Positions 15,058-24,123 are shown, numbered from the stretch's first letter. The stretch is DNA of 48,436 nt from an uncultured Alistipes sp. (GCA_900550925.1 URTU01000005.1:1-48436); one strand, 5' to 3'. Made by a program: numbers and translations. The notes: generated from the letters alone by a model not told the origin.

Positions 15058-16242
15058 GTGGTAAAGATAGGAACAACACTCACAACGGTGGGGCGGAAGG
15101 CTCTGCTGTGCGGTTCGGGCGAACTGGGCAAGGAGGTCGCCATCGAACTGCAGCGTTACGGAGTCGAGGTGGTGGCCCTGGACCGTTATGCCAATGCGCC
15201 GGCGATGCAGGTAGCGCACCGGTCGTATGTCTTGTCGATGCTCGACGGCAAGCGCCTGCGCGAGATCATCGAGCAGGAGCGACCGGATTACATTATTCCT
15301 GAGATCGAGGCCATAGCCACGCCAGTTCTGGTCGAACTCGAACGGGAAGGTTACAATGTGGTGCCGACGGCCAAGGCGGTGCTGCTGACCATGAACCGCG
15401 AGGGTATCCGGCGGCTGGCGGCCGAGGAGCTCGGATTGCCGACATCGCCGTACAGGTTTGCGGGCACGCGCGGGGAGTTCGACGAGGCGGTGGCCGAGAT
15501 CGGAATGCCGTGTGTGGTGAAGCCGGTGATGAGTTCGTCGGGACACGGCCAGAGCGTGATCCGTTCGGCGGCCGACATCGACCGTGCATGGCACTATGCC
15601 CAGGAGGGCGGGCGTGCCGGTGCGGGACGTGTGATCGTCGAGGGGTTCGTCAACTTCGATTATGAGATCACGCTGCTGACGGTGCGCCATTCGGGCGGAA
15701 CGACGGTTCTGCGGCCGGTAGGACACCATCAGGTCGACGGCGACTACCGTGAGTCGCCGCAGCCGATGAGCGCGGCAGCGATGGAACAGGCCGAACAGAT
15801 TGCCCGAAGCATTACGGGTGCGCTGGGCGGTTACGGCATCTTCGGTGTCGAACTGTTCGTGTGCGGCGATCGGGTAATCTTCAGCGAGGTGTCGCCGCGT
15901 CCGCACGATACGGGTATGGTGACGATGATCTCGCAGGATCTGTCGGAGTTCGCACTGCATGCACGGGCTGTGTTGGGACTGCCGATTCCGTCGGTGCGGT
16001 TCTATCGTCCGTCGGCCTCGAAGGCCATCGTGGTCGAAGGCGATACCGACAAGGTGGTATTCGGCAATCTCGAGGAGGTGCTGGCCGAGGAGGATGTGCA
16101 GATCCGTCTGTTCGGCAAACCGGAGGTCTCGGGGCATCGGCGCATGGGCGTGATACTCGCCTCGGCCGACACGGTCGAGGAGGCACGTGCAAAGGCCGAA
16201 CGGGCATACGCGAAACTGCATGTCGAGGTTCTGCCGCGTTGA
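15058..16242 (+). CDS. purT: Formate-dependent phosphoribosylglycinamide formyltransferase 2
   Basis: 394 residues, normal length, with a GTG start; no ATG fits the family beginning VKIGTTLTTVGRKALLCGSGE. An ATP-grasp enzyme that makes formyl-GAR from GAR, ATP and formate. Visible are the N-terminal GSGELGKEV loop, the central ATP-grasp region (VVKPVMSSSGHGQSVI) and the metal-binding FGVELFVCGD...FSEVSPRPHDTGMVT. It is monocistronic, with a divergent promoter shared with the flavin reductase unit. Formate use fits a formate-producing fermenter. Confidence 0.97.
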   Translation: MVKIGTTLTTVGRKALLCGSGELGKEVAIELQRYGVEVVALDRYANAPAMQVAHRSYVLSMLDGKRLREIIEQERPDYIIPEIEAIATPVLVELEREGYNVVPTAKAVLLTMNREGIRRLAAEELGLPTSPYRFAGTRGEFDEAVAEIGMPCVVKPVMSSSGHGQSVIRSAADIDRAWHYAQEGGRAGAGRVIVEGFVNFDYEITLLTVRHSGGTTVLRPVGHHQVDGDYRESPQPMSAAAMEQAEQIARSITGALGGYGIFGVELFVCGDRVIFSEVSPRPHDTGMVTMISQDLSEFALHARAVLGLPIPSVRFYRPSASKAIVVEGDTDKVVFGNLEEVLAEEDVQIRLFGKPEVSGHRRMGVILASADTVEEARAKAERAYAKLHVEVLPR

Positions 16243-16298
16243 TCTGAAGGGGGAAGATGCGCCGGACGGGAAAACCGGCCGTTAAGATATGATGTGTT

Positions 16299-16370
16299 GC
16301 CTCCGTGTGCGGAGGCTGAAATGCAGATAAAGGGTTGGCGGTGCATTGCCGCCGGCTCTTTTTGTGTGTA
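16299..16370 (+). terminator. Hairpins and T-tract after purT
   Basis: GCCTCCG/CGGAGGC (16299-16316) forms a 7-bp hairpin, and GGCGG/CCGCC (16337-16353) a second, followed by GGCTCTTTTTG. The second is a plausible Rho-independent terminator for purT. Confidence 0.6.
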
Positions 16371-16425
16371 GAATGATCTTCAGGCCGTGGATAAGGTAAT
16401 TGCCAATCGGTCCGGAATGGCTGTC

Positions 16426-16463
16426 GGGGGCCGAATCGCGGTCAGGGGGCCGAATCGCGGTCA
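16426..16463. repeat. Perfect tandem duplication of a 19-bp unit
   Basis: The unit GGGGGCCGAATCGCGGTCA occurs at 16426-16444 and again at 16445-16463 without mismatches. It lies in the gap between the convergent purT and M16 genes and ends 6 bases before the M16 stop. Confidence 0.9.
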
Positions 16464-16468
16464 GGCCG

Positions 16469-17728
16469 TCAGCCTACCGTAACCTCGACCAGGTCGCCGG
16501 CACGGAGATATTTGTCCGAGAGCTGCAGGATGTCGTCCGGGGTGCATTCGCGGATGGCATTCACGGTGCGTCCGATGGCGCTGTTGTCGAATCCGCACTG
16601 GATGTTCTCGATCGTGACGTCGACAATCCCGAACGGCCCGTCCAGAATCCGCATGATCTCGCCCACCATCATGTTCTTGACCAGCGTCAGCTCCTGTTCG
16701 CCGACCGGCTCGTTGCGCAGGCGTTCTATCTCGGTGTATATCTGCCGCAGGGCTTCGTCGCGGGCTTCGCGGGCGACTTGTGTGACGATGGCCATGTATC
16801 CGGCCTGTTCGAGCGTCACCATTCCGGCAAAGACTCCGTATGTGAGGCCGTTCTCCTCGCGGAGGGTGTTCATGAGCCGCGACCCGAAGTACCCGCCCAG
16901 AATCGACGCAACGACCTGCATGCCGACATAATCGGGATGGTTGCGCGGGAAGAGCAGCCGCCCGATGCGGATTGCCGACTGTACGGCCCCGTCGTGCGGC
17001 AGGTGGATGCAGGGGGTCTGTTGCGGGGCGGGGAATACCGGTGCGGGGGTATCGCCGGTCATGGGCAGGCGGTTGCACAGCTCTGTGATGGCATCCAGCT
17101 CGTTGGGACCGATGTCGCCGCTGCATACCGCAAAACAGTTGCCGGCGGTGTAGAACCTGCGGTAGAACCGTTCGACGTCGTCCCGCGACAGGGTGTCGTA
17201 TGCCGATTCGGGCGATGAGATTCCGTAGGGGTGCTTCTCGCCGAACATCGCCCTGGCAAACGCCTCGCGGGCCCGGACATCGACCTTCGTACGTTCGACG
17301 GCCAGTTGCTGGCGGCGTTTGATTCGGTACGAATCGAACTCGTCGGTCGGGAAGGCGGGTTGCAGCAGAATCTCCTCGGCAACCTTGAGCGTGGGCAGGA
17401 AGAATTTGCTCAGTGCGCAGAAGCTGATGACCGTTACGTCGCGGTCGGTCGAAATGTCGAAATAGGAGCCGTAGAAGTCGAGCCGTTCGGCGATCTGGCG
17501 TGCCGTATGCGACCGGCTGCCTTCGCTGAGGAGGTTTGCGGTGGTTGTGGCCGAGAAGGGGACCTCCTGCCGCGACGACCCAGCCCCGAAGATCAGGCTG
17601 AGCCGGATGACACGGTATTCGTGATTCTCGAGCAGGTGCACCCGAACGCCGTTCGAGAGTGTCAGCGTATGTGGATTGTCAACCTCCACGTGGTTCGGAA
17701 TCGTTATCGAGGGCTTGCGTGGTCTCAT
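16469..17728 (-). CDS. M16-family protein, non-catalytic partner
   Basis: 419 residues with the M16 two-domain fold but no zinc site: where HXXEH is expected it reads NLLSEGS (65-71). The C-terminal substrate-holding R/Y motif is retained in GSRLMNTLREENGLTYGV. This matches the inactive subunit of two-chain M16B peptidases, such as mitochondrial MPP alpha and two-gene bacterial pairs, which shape the chamber while the partner cuts. It overlaps its catalytic partner's stop by ATGA. No signal peptide is seen, so it is probably cytoplasmic. Confidence 0.92.
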   Translation of the reverse strand: MRPRKPSITIPNHVEVDNPHTLTLSNGVRVHLLENHEYRVIRLSLIFGAGSSRQEVPFSATTTANLLSEGSRSHTARQIAERLDFYGSYFDISTDRDVTVISFCALSKFFLPTLKVAEEILLQPAFPTDEFDSYRIKRRQQLAVERTKVDVRAREAFARAMFGEKHPYGISSPESAYDTLSRDDVERFYRRFYTAGNCFAVCSGDIGPNELDAITELCNRLPMTGDTPAPVFPAPQQTPCIHLPHDGAVQSAIRIGRLLFPRNHPDYVGMQVVASILGGYFGSRLMNTLREENGLTYGVFAGMVTLEQAGYMAIVTQVAREARDEALRQIYTEIERLRNEPVGEQELTLVKNMMVGEIMRILDGPFGIVDVTIENIQCGFDNSAIGRTVNAIRECTPDDILQLSDKYLRAGDLVEVTVG

Positions 17729-18963
17729 TGTCTTTTGCGGTATATCAGGGTTGAACTGAGTTCGGGGCGGAATATGCGGCGCGACTCACGGATTATGTCG
17801 TAGGCGTTGATCGAACGGAATATGTCGGTTTCGCTGTTTATCAGGTCGGGGTGTCCGAGCATCAGGTAGTAGCCGATGTTCATCGCCTTGTTCATGACAT
17901 TCAGCTCGCCGAACATGACTCCCGCCTCGAACTTGTTCTTGACCTTCTCCAGCTCGTAGCCGCCGACGGCAACCTCCTGCAGCTGCCGCAGCTCCTCCCA
18001 CAGTGCCTCTTCGGCCTGCTGTTCGGAGACCCCCTCCATGATCTGGCCCGTAATGATGAACATTCCGGGGTCGATGTCGCCGGTTATGTATGCGTTTATC
18101 GCGCTGAACAGCCTGCGACGCCGGATGAGCGAATCGTAAAGCCGTGCCGACTCGCCGCCCGAGAGCAGGTCGGAGATCAGGTCGAGCAGATAGTAGTCGC
18201 GGCTCAGCCGTCCGCCCATCGGGAAGGCAATGGTGATTGCCGTAGCGGGCACGTCGCGGTCGACCTTGAGACGCCGTGCCGATGTCTGCATCGGTTCGGC
18301 CGGGAGCGGGTCGTGGTGTGCCGGAGTGTCGGGAATCTCGCCGAACCATCGCTCGGCCATAGCGAATACTTGTTCCGGCTCAATGTCGCCCGACACCGAA
18401 AGGATGGCATTCGAGGGGCGGTAGTAGCGGCGGTAAAACCGTTCGGCATCCTCGAGCGTTGCGGCGGCAACGTGTTCCGGCGTCCGGCCTATGGCGCACC
18501 AGCGGTATGGGTGTACGCGGTAGACCATCTCGCGCAGCAGTTTTGTCATGTCGCCGTAGGGCTGGTTGAGGTATCTCTGGTTGAACTCCTCGAGGACGAC
18601 CCGTTTTTCGGTTTCGAGCTTTCGGCGGGAGAGCGACAGCCCTGTCATGCGGTCGCTTTCGAGCCAGAAGGCCGTTTCGATATTGGGAGTCGGCAGCGTG
18701 ATATAGTAATCGGTATAATCGTTGTTTGTGAATGCGTTGTTTTCGCCGCATGCCATCTGCACGGGCGCGTCGAAATTCGGGATGCGTCGCGTGCCGCGGA
18801 ACATGAGGTGTTCGAACAGGTGTGCGAAACCGGTCTGTTCGGGGTTTTCGTTGCGTGCGCCGACCTTGTAGAGCAGGTTCAGGGCTGCCATTTTCGAACA
18901 TCGGTCGCGGTTTGCGGCCACCTGCAGTCCGTTGGCGAGGGTATGTTTTTCGAATGTTATCAA
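17725..18963 (-). CDS. M16-family zinc peptidase, catalytic subunit
   Basis: 412 residues. The inverted zinc motif HLFEH is at 48-52 in TGFAHLFEHLMFRG, with the distal glutamate at E125/E126 in EKRVVLEEF, about 75 residues downstream as in pitrilysin-type enzymes. It probably degrades peptides in a clam-like chamber formed with the partner encoded next. It has no signal peptide. It is transcribed divergently from nifJ; the promoter lies in 18964-19300 but I could not place it firmly. Confidence 0.94.
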   Translation of the reverse strand: MITFEKHTLANGLQVAANRDRCSKMAALNLLYKVGARNENPEQTGFAHLFEHLMFRGTRRIPNFDAPVQMACGENNAFTNNDYTDYYITLPTPNIETAFWLESDRMTGLSLSRRKLETEKRVVLEEFNQRYLNQPYGDMTKLLREMVYRVHPYRWCAIGRTPEHVAAATLEDAERFYRRYYRPSNAILSVSGDIEPEQVFAMAERWFGEIPDTPAHHDPLPAEPMQTSARRLKVDRDVPATAITIAFPMGGRLSRDYYLLDLISDLLSGGESARLYDSLIRRRRLFSAINAYITGDIDPGMFIITGQIMEGVSEQQAEEALWEELRQLQEVAVGGYELEKVKNKFEAGVMFGELNVMNKAMNIGYYLMLGHPDLINSETDIFRSINAYDIIRESRRIFRPELSSTLIYRKRQ

Positions 18964-19137
18964 TGGAGTGTATGTTGTATTACGGAGTGCAAAAATAGGG
19001 AATATCCCGGAGAGGCAAACAGCCTGCAGGAAAGTTTTTGAAAATCGTCGGGTTCAGGGTCTGAGCCGGGAGTGGTTAAAAAGGATAAAAAATAGGAGAT
19101 ATGGGGGATAAAACATGGAAATTCGAATAATTGTGTG

Positions 19138-19145
19138 TAATTTTG
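19138..19145 (+). promoter_or_regulatory. -7 box of the nifJ promoter
   Basis: TAATTTTG is a full match to TAnnTTTG. No good -33 TTTG is seen at 19-21 bases. It predicts a leader of about 148 bases. Confidence 0.5.
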
Positions 19146-19176
19146 TGCAAAATTTTTTAAGGCGAATAGCTGTAAT

Positions 19177-19262
19177 ATGGCGGCGAAATCCTTGACGGAT
19201 CGGCTGTTGTATGCTCCTCGGCAACAGCGGTGACTATATGGGAAACCGCTCTGACAGGAAAG
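19177..19262 (+). promoter_or_regulatory. Structured 5' leader of nifJ with a possible 18-codon leader peptide
   Basis: A hairpin GCTGTTG/CAACAGC (19203-19228, 12-base loop) is followed by AGCGGT/ACCGCT (19226-19250), which shares bases with it, so the two may be alternative. A small stem ATCC/GGAT lies upstream. An open frame ATG at 19177 to TGA at 19233 could encode 18 residues. No conserved riboswitch core that I know (TPP, cobalamin, SAM, preQ1, fluoride, ZTP) is convincingly present. Confidence 0.4.
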
Positions 19263-19300
19263 TTGGAAACAAATAATTAAACTAACATAATTTACACAAG

Positions 19301-22300
19301 ATGTCTGAAAAAAAATTCATCACGTGTGATGGCAACTATGCCGCTGCGCATATCGCTTACATGTTCAGCGAGGTAGCGGCGATCTATCCTATCACACCGT
19401 CGTCCACGATGGCCGAACTGGTGGACGAATGGGCGGCATCCGGTCGCAAGAACATATTCGGCGAAACGGTCAAGGTCGTTGAGATGCAGTCGGAAGCAGG
19501 TGCCGCAGGTGCCGTTCACGGTTCGCTGCAGGCCGGCGCCCTGACCACGACATTTACCGCTTCGCAGGGCCTGCTGCTCATGATCCCGAACATGTACAAG
19601 ATCTCCGGCGAGTTGCTTCCCGGCGTATTCCATGTTTCGGCTCGCGCCCTGGCTGCACAGTCGCTGTCGATCTTCGGCGACCATCAGGATGTTATGGCTA
19701 CGCGCCAGACCGGCTTCGCAATGCTGGCAACATCTTCCGTACAGGAGGTGATGGACCTGGCCGGAGTGGCTCACCTGGTGGCCATCAAGTCGCGCGTACC
19801 GTTCCTGCACTTCTTTGACGGTTTCCGCCCCTCGCACGAGATCCAGAAGATCGAACTCATCGACGAGGCTCGCCTGACCGCTCTGCTCGACCGTGAGGCT
19901 CTGGCCGCCTTCCGTGCCCGTGCACTGAATCCCGAACACCCCGTAACGCGCGGTACGGCGCAGAATCCCGATATCTATTTCCAGACCCGCGAGGCTGCCA
20001 ACCGCTTCTACGATGCAATTCCCGATATGGTGGCCGAGACGATGGCCCAGATTTCGGAGATCACCGGCCGCACCTACAAGCCGTTTACATACTACGGTGC
20101 CGAGGATGCCGAAAACATCGTGATTGCAATGGGTTCGGTGACCGAAACCCTCAAGGAGACGGTCGACTATCTGCGCAAGCAGGGCAAGAAGGTCGGTGTG
20201 ATTACGGTTCACCTCTACCGCCCCTTCTCGGCAAAATATCTGTTCAACGTGCTGCCCAAGAGCGTGAAACGCATCTGCGTCCTCGACCGGACCAAGGAGC
20301 CCGGAGCTGCCGGCGACCCGTTGTATCTCGACGTGCGTGACGTATTCTACAACTGCCCGGAGCGCCCGATGATCATCGGTGGCCGTTACGGACTCTCGTC
20401 GAAGGATACCACTCCGGCTCAGATGCTGGCCGTGTACGAGAATCTCGCTGCCGAGACTCCGAAGGACCACTTTACGGTGGGTATCAACGACGACGTTACC
20501 CATACGTCGCTGCCCGTGGGCGAGGAGATCTCGCTGGCCAAGGAGGGAACCTTCGAGGCACTCTTCTTCGGACTGGGTTCGGACGGTACGGTGGGTGCCA
20601 ACAAGAACTCGATCAAGATCATCGGCGGTTCGACCGACAAGTACTGCCAGGCATACTTCTCGTATGACTCGAAGAAGTCGGGCGGTTACACCTCGTCGCA
20701 CCTCCGCTTCGGCGACAAGCCGATTACGTCGCCCTATCTGGTCACCACACCTGATTTCGTGGCGTGCCACGTTCCGTCGTATGTCGACAAGTACGACGTG
20801 CTGAAGGGGCTGAAGCCGGGCGGATCGTTCCTTCTGAACAGCGTTCACGACGCTGCCACCACCTGCGCGACGCTGCCCGACCACATGAAGGCATACATGG
20901 CCAAGAACCATATCAATTTCTATATCATCAACGCAACCAAGATCGCAGCCGACCTGGGACTGGGCAGCCGCACGAATACCATCATGCAGAGCGCCTTCTT
21001 CAAGATTGCGAACGTCATTCCGTTCGACAAGGCTGTCGAGGAGATGAAGCACGCCATCCTGAAGTCCTACGGAAAGAAGGGCGAGGATATCGTCAACATG
21101 AACTATGCGGCTGTTGATGCCGGCGGTTCGGCCGTTGAGAAGGTCGAGATCCCGGCCGAATGGGCTTCGATCGAGGATAAGGGTGCAGATCACGGCGTTG
21201 ACATGAGCCGTCCGGAGTTCGTGCGCAACATCGTCGATCCGATCAACGCACTCAAGGGCGACGACCTTCCGGTGAGCGCCTTCACGGGTCGCGAAGACGG
21301 TACCTGGGACAACGGTACGGCCGCTTACGAAAAGCGCGGTATCGCGGTGAACGTCCCCGAGTGGCAGGTTGAGAACTGTATCCAGTGCAACCAGTGCTCG
21401 TATGTATGTCCGCATGCTGCGATCCGCCCGTTCCTGGCAACAGATGAGGAGGCTGCAGCGGCTCCCGCAGGTGCTGCATTCAAGCAGGGTCTCGGCGAGA
21501 CGAAGGCATACAAGTTCCGCGTTCAGGTGAGCCCGTACGACTGTACCGGTTGCAGCAACTGCGTTGACGTCTGCCCGGCCAAGAACAAGGCTCTGGTAAT
21601 GAAACCGCTCGAAACACAGTTGCAGCAGGCCGAAAACTGGAACTACATGGTCGGGAAGGTCGGCTACAAGAAGGTTGTCGATACGACCAAGACGGTCAAG
21701 AACAGTCAGTTCGCACAGCCGCTGTTCGAGTTCTCGGGCGCATGCGCAGGCTGCGGCGAGACTCCGTATATCAAGACCATTACCCAGCTGTTCGGTGACA
21801 AGATGATGGTCGCCAATGCTACGGGCTGTACGTCAATCTATTCGGGCTCGGCTCCGTCGACTCCCTATTGCACCAACGATGCGGGCCGCGGACCGGCTTG
21901 GGCAAACTCGCTGTTCGAGGACAATGCAGAATTCGGACTGGGAATGCATGTTGGCGTCGAGAAGCTTCGCGACCGTATCCAGGAGAAGATGCAGAGCATG
22001 ATCGAGACGAGCACGTGCTGCTCCGACGAGCTGAAGGCAACCATGAAGGAGTGGATCGAGAACCGCCATTCGACGTTGCGCAGCGCCGAGATCACCGAAC
22101 GTCTGCTTCCGATGCTTGAGGCATGCGGCTGTGACGACTGCAAGGAGCTGCTCTCGATGAAGGATTACCTGGTCAAGAAGTCGCAGTGGATCATCGGCGG
22201 CGACGGCTGGGGTTACGATATCGGTTTCGGCGGCGTGGACCATGTCATCGCATCGGGAATGGATGTCAACATCCTGATCGTCGACACGGAGGTCTACTCG

Positions 22301-22834
22301 AATACGGGCGGACAGTCGTCGAAGGCTACCCCGATCGGAGCGGTTGCCAAGTTCGCATCGAGCGGCAAGCGCATTCGCAAGAAGGATATCGGCGCCATGG
22401 CAATGACCTACGGATATGTTTACGTTGCACAGGTTTCGATCGGCGCATCGCAGAACCAGTTGCTCAATGTGATCAAGGAGGCCGAGGCATATCACGGACC
22501 GTCGCTGATCATCGCCTACGCACCGTGTATCAACCACGGTATCAAGGGCGGCATGACCCGCACGCAGACCGTCGGCAAGGAGGCTGTTGCATGCGGATAC
22601 TGGCACCTGTGGCACTTCAACCCCGATCTGGAGAAGGAGGGCAAGAATCCGTTCGTATACGATTCGAAGGAGCCTGACTGGTCGAAGTTCCAGGATTTCC
22701 TGATGAAGGAGGTTCGCTATACGTCTCTGATGAAGACCTTCCCGACCGAAGCCGGCGAACTGTTCAAGGCTGCCGAGGAGAATGCCAAGTGGCGTTACGC
22801 AACCTATCAGCGTCTGGCCAAGATGGAGTATTGA
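19301..22834 (+). CDS. nifJ: Pyruvate:ferredoxin (flavodoxin) oxidoreductase
   Basis: 1177 residues, a full single-chain homodimeric PFOR. It oxidises pyruvate with CoA to acetyl-CoA and CO2, reducing ferredoxin. Domains in order: TPP-pyrimidine domain at the N-terminus (IYPITPSSTMAE), transketolase-C-like domain, gamma domain, two [4Fe-4S] clusters (CIQCNQCSYVCP and CTGCSNCVDVCP) and the TPP-diphosphate domain (SGACAGCGETP, then the magnesium motif GGDGWGYDIGFGG). A long structured leader precedes it. Reduced ferredoxin can feed Nfn (nfnAB at 10.5 kb). PFOR also reduces nitroimidazole drugs in anaerobes. Confidence 0.99.
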   Translation: MSEKKFITCDGNYAAAHIAYMFSEVAAIYPITPSSTMAELVDEWAASGRKNIFGETVKVVEMQSEAGAAGAVHGSLQAGALTTTFTASQGLLLMIPNMYKISGELLPGVFHVSARALAAQSLSIFGDHQDVMATRQTGFAMLATSSVQEVMDLAGVAHLVAIKSRVPFLHFFDGFRPSHEIQKIELIDEARLTALLDREALAAFRARALNPEHPVTRGTAQNPDIYFQTREAANRFYDAIPDMVAETMAQISEITGRTYKPFTYYGAEDAENIVIAMGSVTETLKETVDYLRKQGKKVGVITVHLYRPFSAKYLFNVLPKSVKRICVLDRTKEPGAAGDPLYLDVRDVFYNCPERPMIIGGRYGLSSKDTTPAQMLAVYENLAAETPKDHFTVGINDDVTHTSLPVGEEISLAKEGTFEALFFGLGSDGTVGANKNSIKIIGGSTDKYCQAYFSYDSKKSGGYTSSHLRFGDKPITSPYLVTTPDFVACHVPSYVDKYDVLKGLKPGGSFLLNSVHDAATTCATLPDHMKAYMAKNHINFYIINATKIAADLGLGSRTNTIMQSAFFKIANVIPFDKAVEEMKHAILKSYGKKGEDIVNMNYAAVDAGGSAVEKVEIPAEWASIEDKGADHGVDMSRPEFVRNIVDPINALKGDDLPVSAFTGREDGTWDNGTAAYEKRGIAVNVPEWQVENCIQCNQCSYVCPHAAIRPFLATDEEAAAAPAGAAFKQGLGETKAYKFRVQVSPYDCTGCSNCVDVCPAKNKALVMKPLETQLQQAENWNYMVGKVGYKKVVDTTKTVKNSQFAQPLFEFSGACAGCGETPYIKTITQLFGDKMMVANATGCTSIYSGSAPSTPYCTNDAGRGPAWANSLFEDNAEFGLGMHVGVEKLRDRIQEKMQSMIETSTCCSDELKATMKEWIENRHSTLRSAEITERLLPMLEACGCDDCKELLSMKDYLVKKSQWIIGGDGWGYDIGFGGVDHVIASGMDVNILIVDTEVYSNTGGQSSKATPIGAVAKFASSGKRIRKKDIGAMAMTYGYVYVAQVSIGASQNQLLNVIKEAEAYHGPSLIIAYAPCINHGIKGGMTRTQTVGKEAVACGYWHLWHFNPDLEKEGKNPFVYDSKEPDWSKFQDFLMKEVRYTSLMKTFPTEAGELFKAAEENAKWRYATYQRLAKMEY

Positions 22835-22867
22835 TCTTCGGAGAGTAGAATATTTGTTTGAATTGCG

Positions 22868-22900
22868 AAGGTGGGGTGCGTATTTCGGCCCCACCTTTGT
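22868..22900 (+). terminator. Terminator after nifJ
   Basis: AAGGTGGGG (22868-22876) pairs with CCCCACCTT (22889-22897), then T-rich sequence. It lies 34 bases after the nifJ stop and ends 43 bases before the next start. Confidence 0.75.
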
Positions 22901-22939
22901 ATATGGATGGAGATGACAGATAAAACTTATATTGACATT

Positions 22940-23362
22940 ATGAAAAGATTGTTTTTTGTGATGCTTTTCGCGGGGCTGTTGGCCTCGTGCTCTAGCAAGT
23001 ACAACATGCCGCTGGCCGGCACCGAATGGAAACTGGTCGAGCTGAACGGCGTAAAACACGAAGCATTTGCGGAGAGCGCCGATACGTTCCACTTCACGCT
23101 CGACGCCGAAAACCATTCGCTCAACGGCGTGGGGGCCTGCAATCGCTTTTTCGGCAGCTACGAGAGCGGAGGCAAGGATTCGCTTCGGCTGTTGTCGGTA
23201 GGCATGACGCGTATGGCGTGCCATAACATGGACCTCGAAACCGAATTCGTTCGTGCGCTCGACCGTGTCGACCGTTACAGGATCGACGGCGACCGTCTGC
23301 ACCTGTTCGACGGTGATCGCCGCATTGCCGAGCTGACAGGCTGCGCAGCCGCAGAGCAGTAA
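22940..23362 (+). CDS. META-domain lipoprotein (HslJ-like)
   Basis: 140 residues from the ATG at 22940; the longer frame from 22871 overlaps the terminator and is rejected. The signal sequence ends in LLASC, a lipobox with Cys at residue 17. The mature part carries a META domain: AGTEWKLVELNG near the start, then GVGACNRFFGSY and TRMAC. Related HslJ proteins are linked to heat or novobiocin stress, and many are of unknown role. It is probably on the inner face of the outer membrane. No firm promoter is visible. Confidence 0.88.
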   Translation: MKRLFFVMLFAGLLASCSSKYNMPLAGTEWKLVELNGVKHEAFAESADTFHFTLDAENHSLNGVGACNRFFGSYESGGKDSLRLLSVGMTRMACHNMDLETEFVRALDRVDRYRIDGDRLHLFDGDRRIAELTGCAAAEQ

Positions 23363-23488
23363 CGGCCGCCGCTCGGAAACATCGCCGCCCGGAAACGTTT
23401 AAAGTGCGCTGACGGTTGCGGAGAGTGTCGTGTGGGGGCGGACGCATCGACTTTTTTTGCGATTGGGGAGAATTAGGGGTATAAATAT

Positions 23489-23519
23489 TTTGCGGTTCGG
23501 GTTAAAGTTGCTATTTTTG
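23489..23519 (+). promoter_or_regulatory. Promoter of rpsP-rimM
   Basis: TTTG (23489-23492), exactly 19 bases, then TATTTTTG (23512-23519). A textbook Bacteroidetes -33/-7 pair; the ATG follows 63 bases later. Confidence 0.8.
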
Positions 23520-23582
23520 CAGGCCGAAAAGTGCGTAAACGCCTTTCGCATAAAAGAGTTGTATAATTAAAAATTCAGACAA

Positions 23583-24119
23583 ATGCCTGTAAAAATCAGA
23601 TTGGCTCGACATGGTAAGAAAGGTTATGCCTTCTATCATATCGTAGTTGCAGACAGCAGGGCGCCACGTGATGGTAAATTTATCGAGAAGATTGGTACCT
23701 ACAATCCTAACACGAATCCTGCTACAATCGACCTGTGCTTCGACAAAGCACTTGATTGGTTACAAAAAGGCGCACAACCCACAGATACCTGCCGTGCGAT
23801 ACTTTCGTACAAGGGTGTTTTATATAAGAAACATCTGCTCGGCGGCGTGGCCAAAGGCGCATTCAGCGAGACCGATGCCGAAGTGAAGTTCAACAAGTGG
23901 ATGAACGAGAAGACGGCCAAGATCGCTGCCAAGACCAATAAGATTTCGAGCGACGCCGCAGCAGCCGACAAGGCCCGTATCGCCGCCGAATCGAAGGTCA
24001 AGGAGGCACGTGCCGCAGCCGTTGCCGAGAAAAAAGCTGCTGCCGCTGCAGCCGCCGCTGCCGAGGAGGCCGCCGAAGAGGCTGCTGCCGAAGCTGCTCC
24101 GGAGACTCCGGCAGAATAG
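23583..24119 (+). CDS. rpsP: 30S ribosomal protein S16 with Ala/Lys/Glu-rich extension
   Basis: 178 residues, about twice the usual S16 length. The first about 85 residues are S16 (MPVKIRLARHGKKGYAFYHI, then KFIEKIGTYNPNT and DKALDWLQKGAQPTDTCRAI). The remainder is a low-complexity tail with a long alanine run and many Lys/Glu, ending ETPAE. Such extensions occur in Bacteroidetes S16; the tail should be flexible and solvent-exposed. rimM follows after 4 bases, the common rpsP-rimM order. Confidence 0.96.
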   Translation: MPVKIRLARHGKKGYAFYHIVVADSRAPRDGKFIEKIGTYNPNTNPATIDLCFDKALDWLQKGAQPTDTCRAILSYKGVLYKKHLLGGVAKGAFSETDAEVKFNKWMNEKTAKIAAKTNKISSDAAAADKARIAAESKVKEARAAAVAEKKAAAAAAAAAEEAAEEAAAEAAPETPAE

Positions 24120-24123
24120 TTTC

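Larger units (their letters stand above)
18964..19300. other. 337-base intergenic region between the M16 unit and nifJ
   Basis: It holds the nifJ promoter (-7 at 19138) and the hairpin-rich leader (19177-19262), described separately. The left part (18964-19120) is purine-rich with no clear feature. Confidence 0.6.

Noticed and set aside
19177..19262. A known riboswitch upstream of nifJ (cobalamin, TPP, ZTP, SAM)
   Set aside because: Short matches such as GGTGACT and GGGAAACC occur, but the rest of each known consensus is absent.
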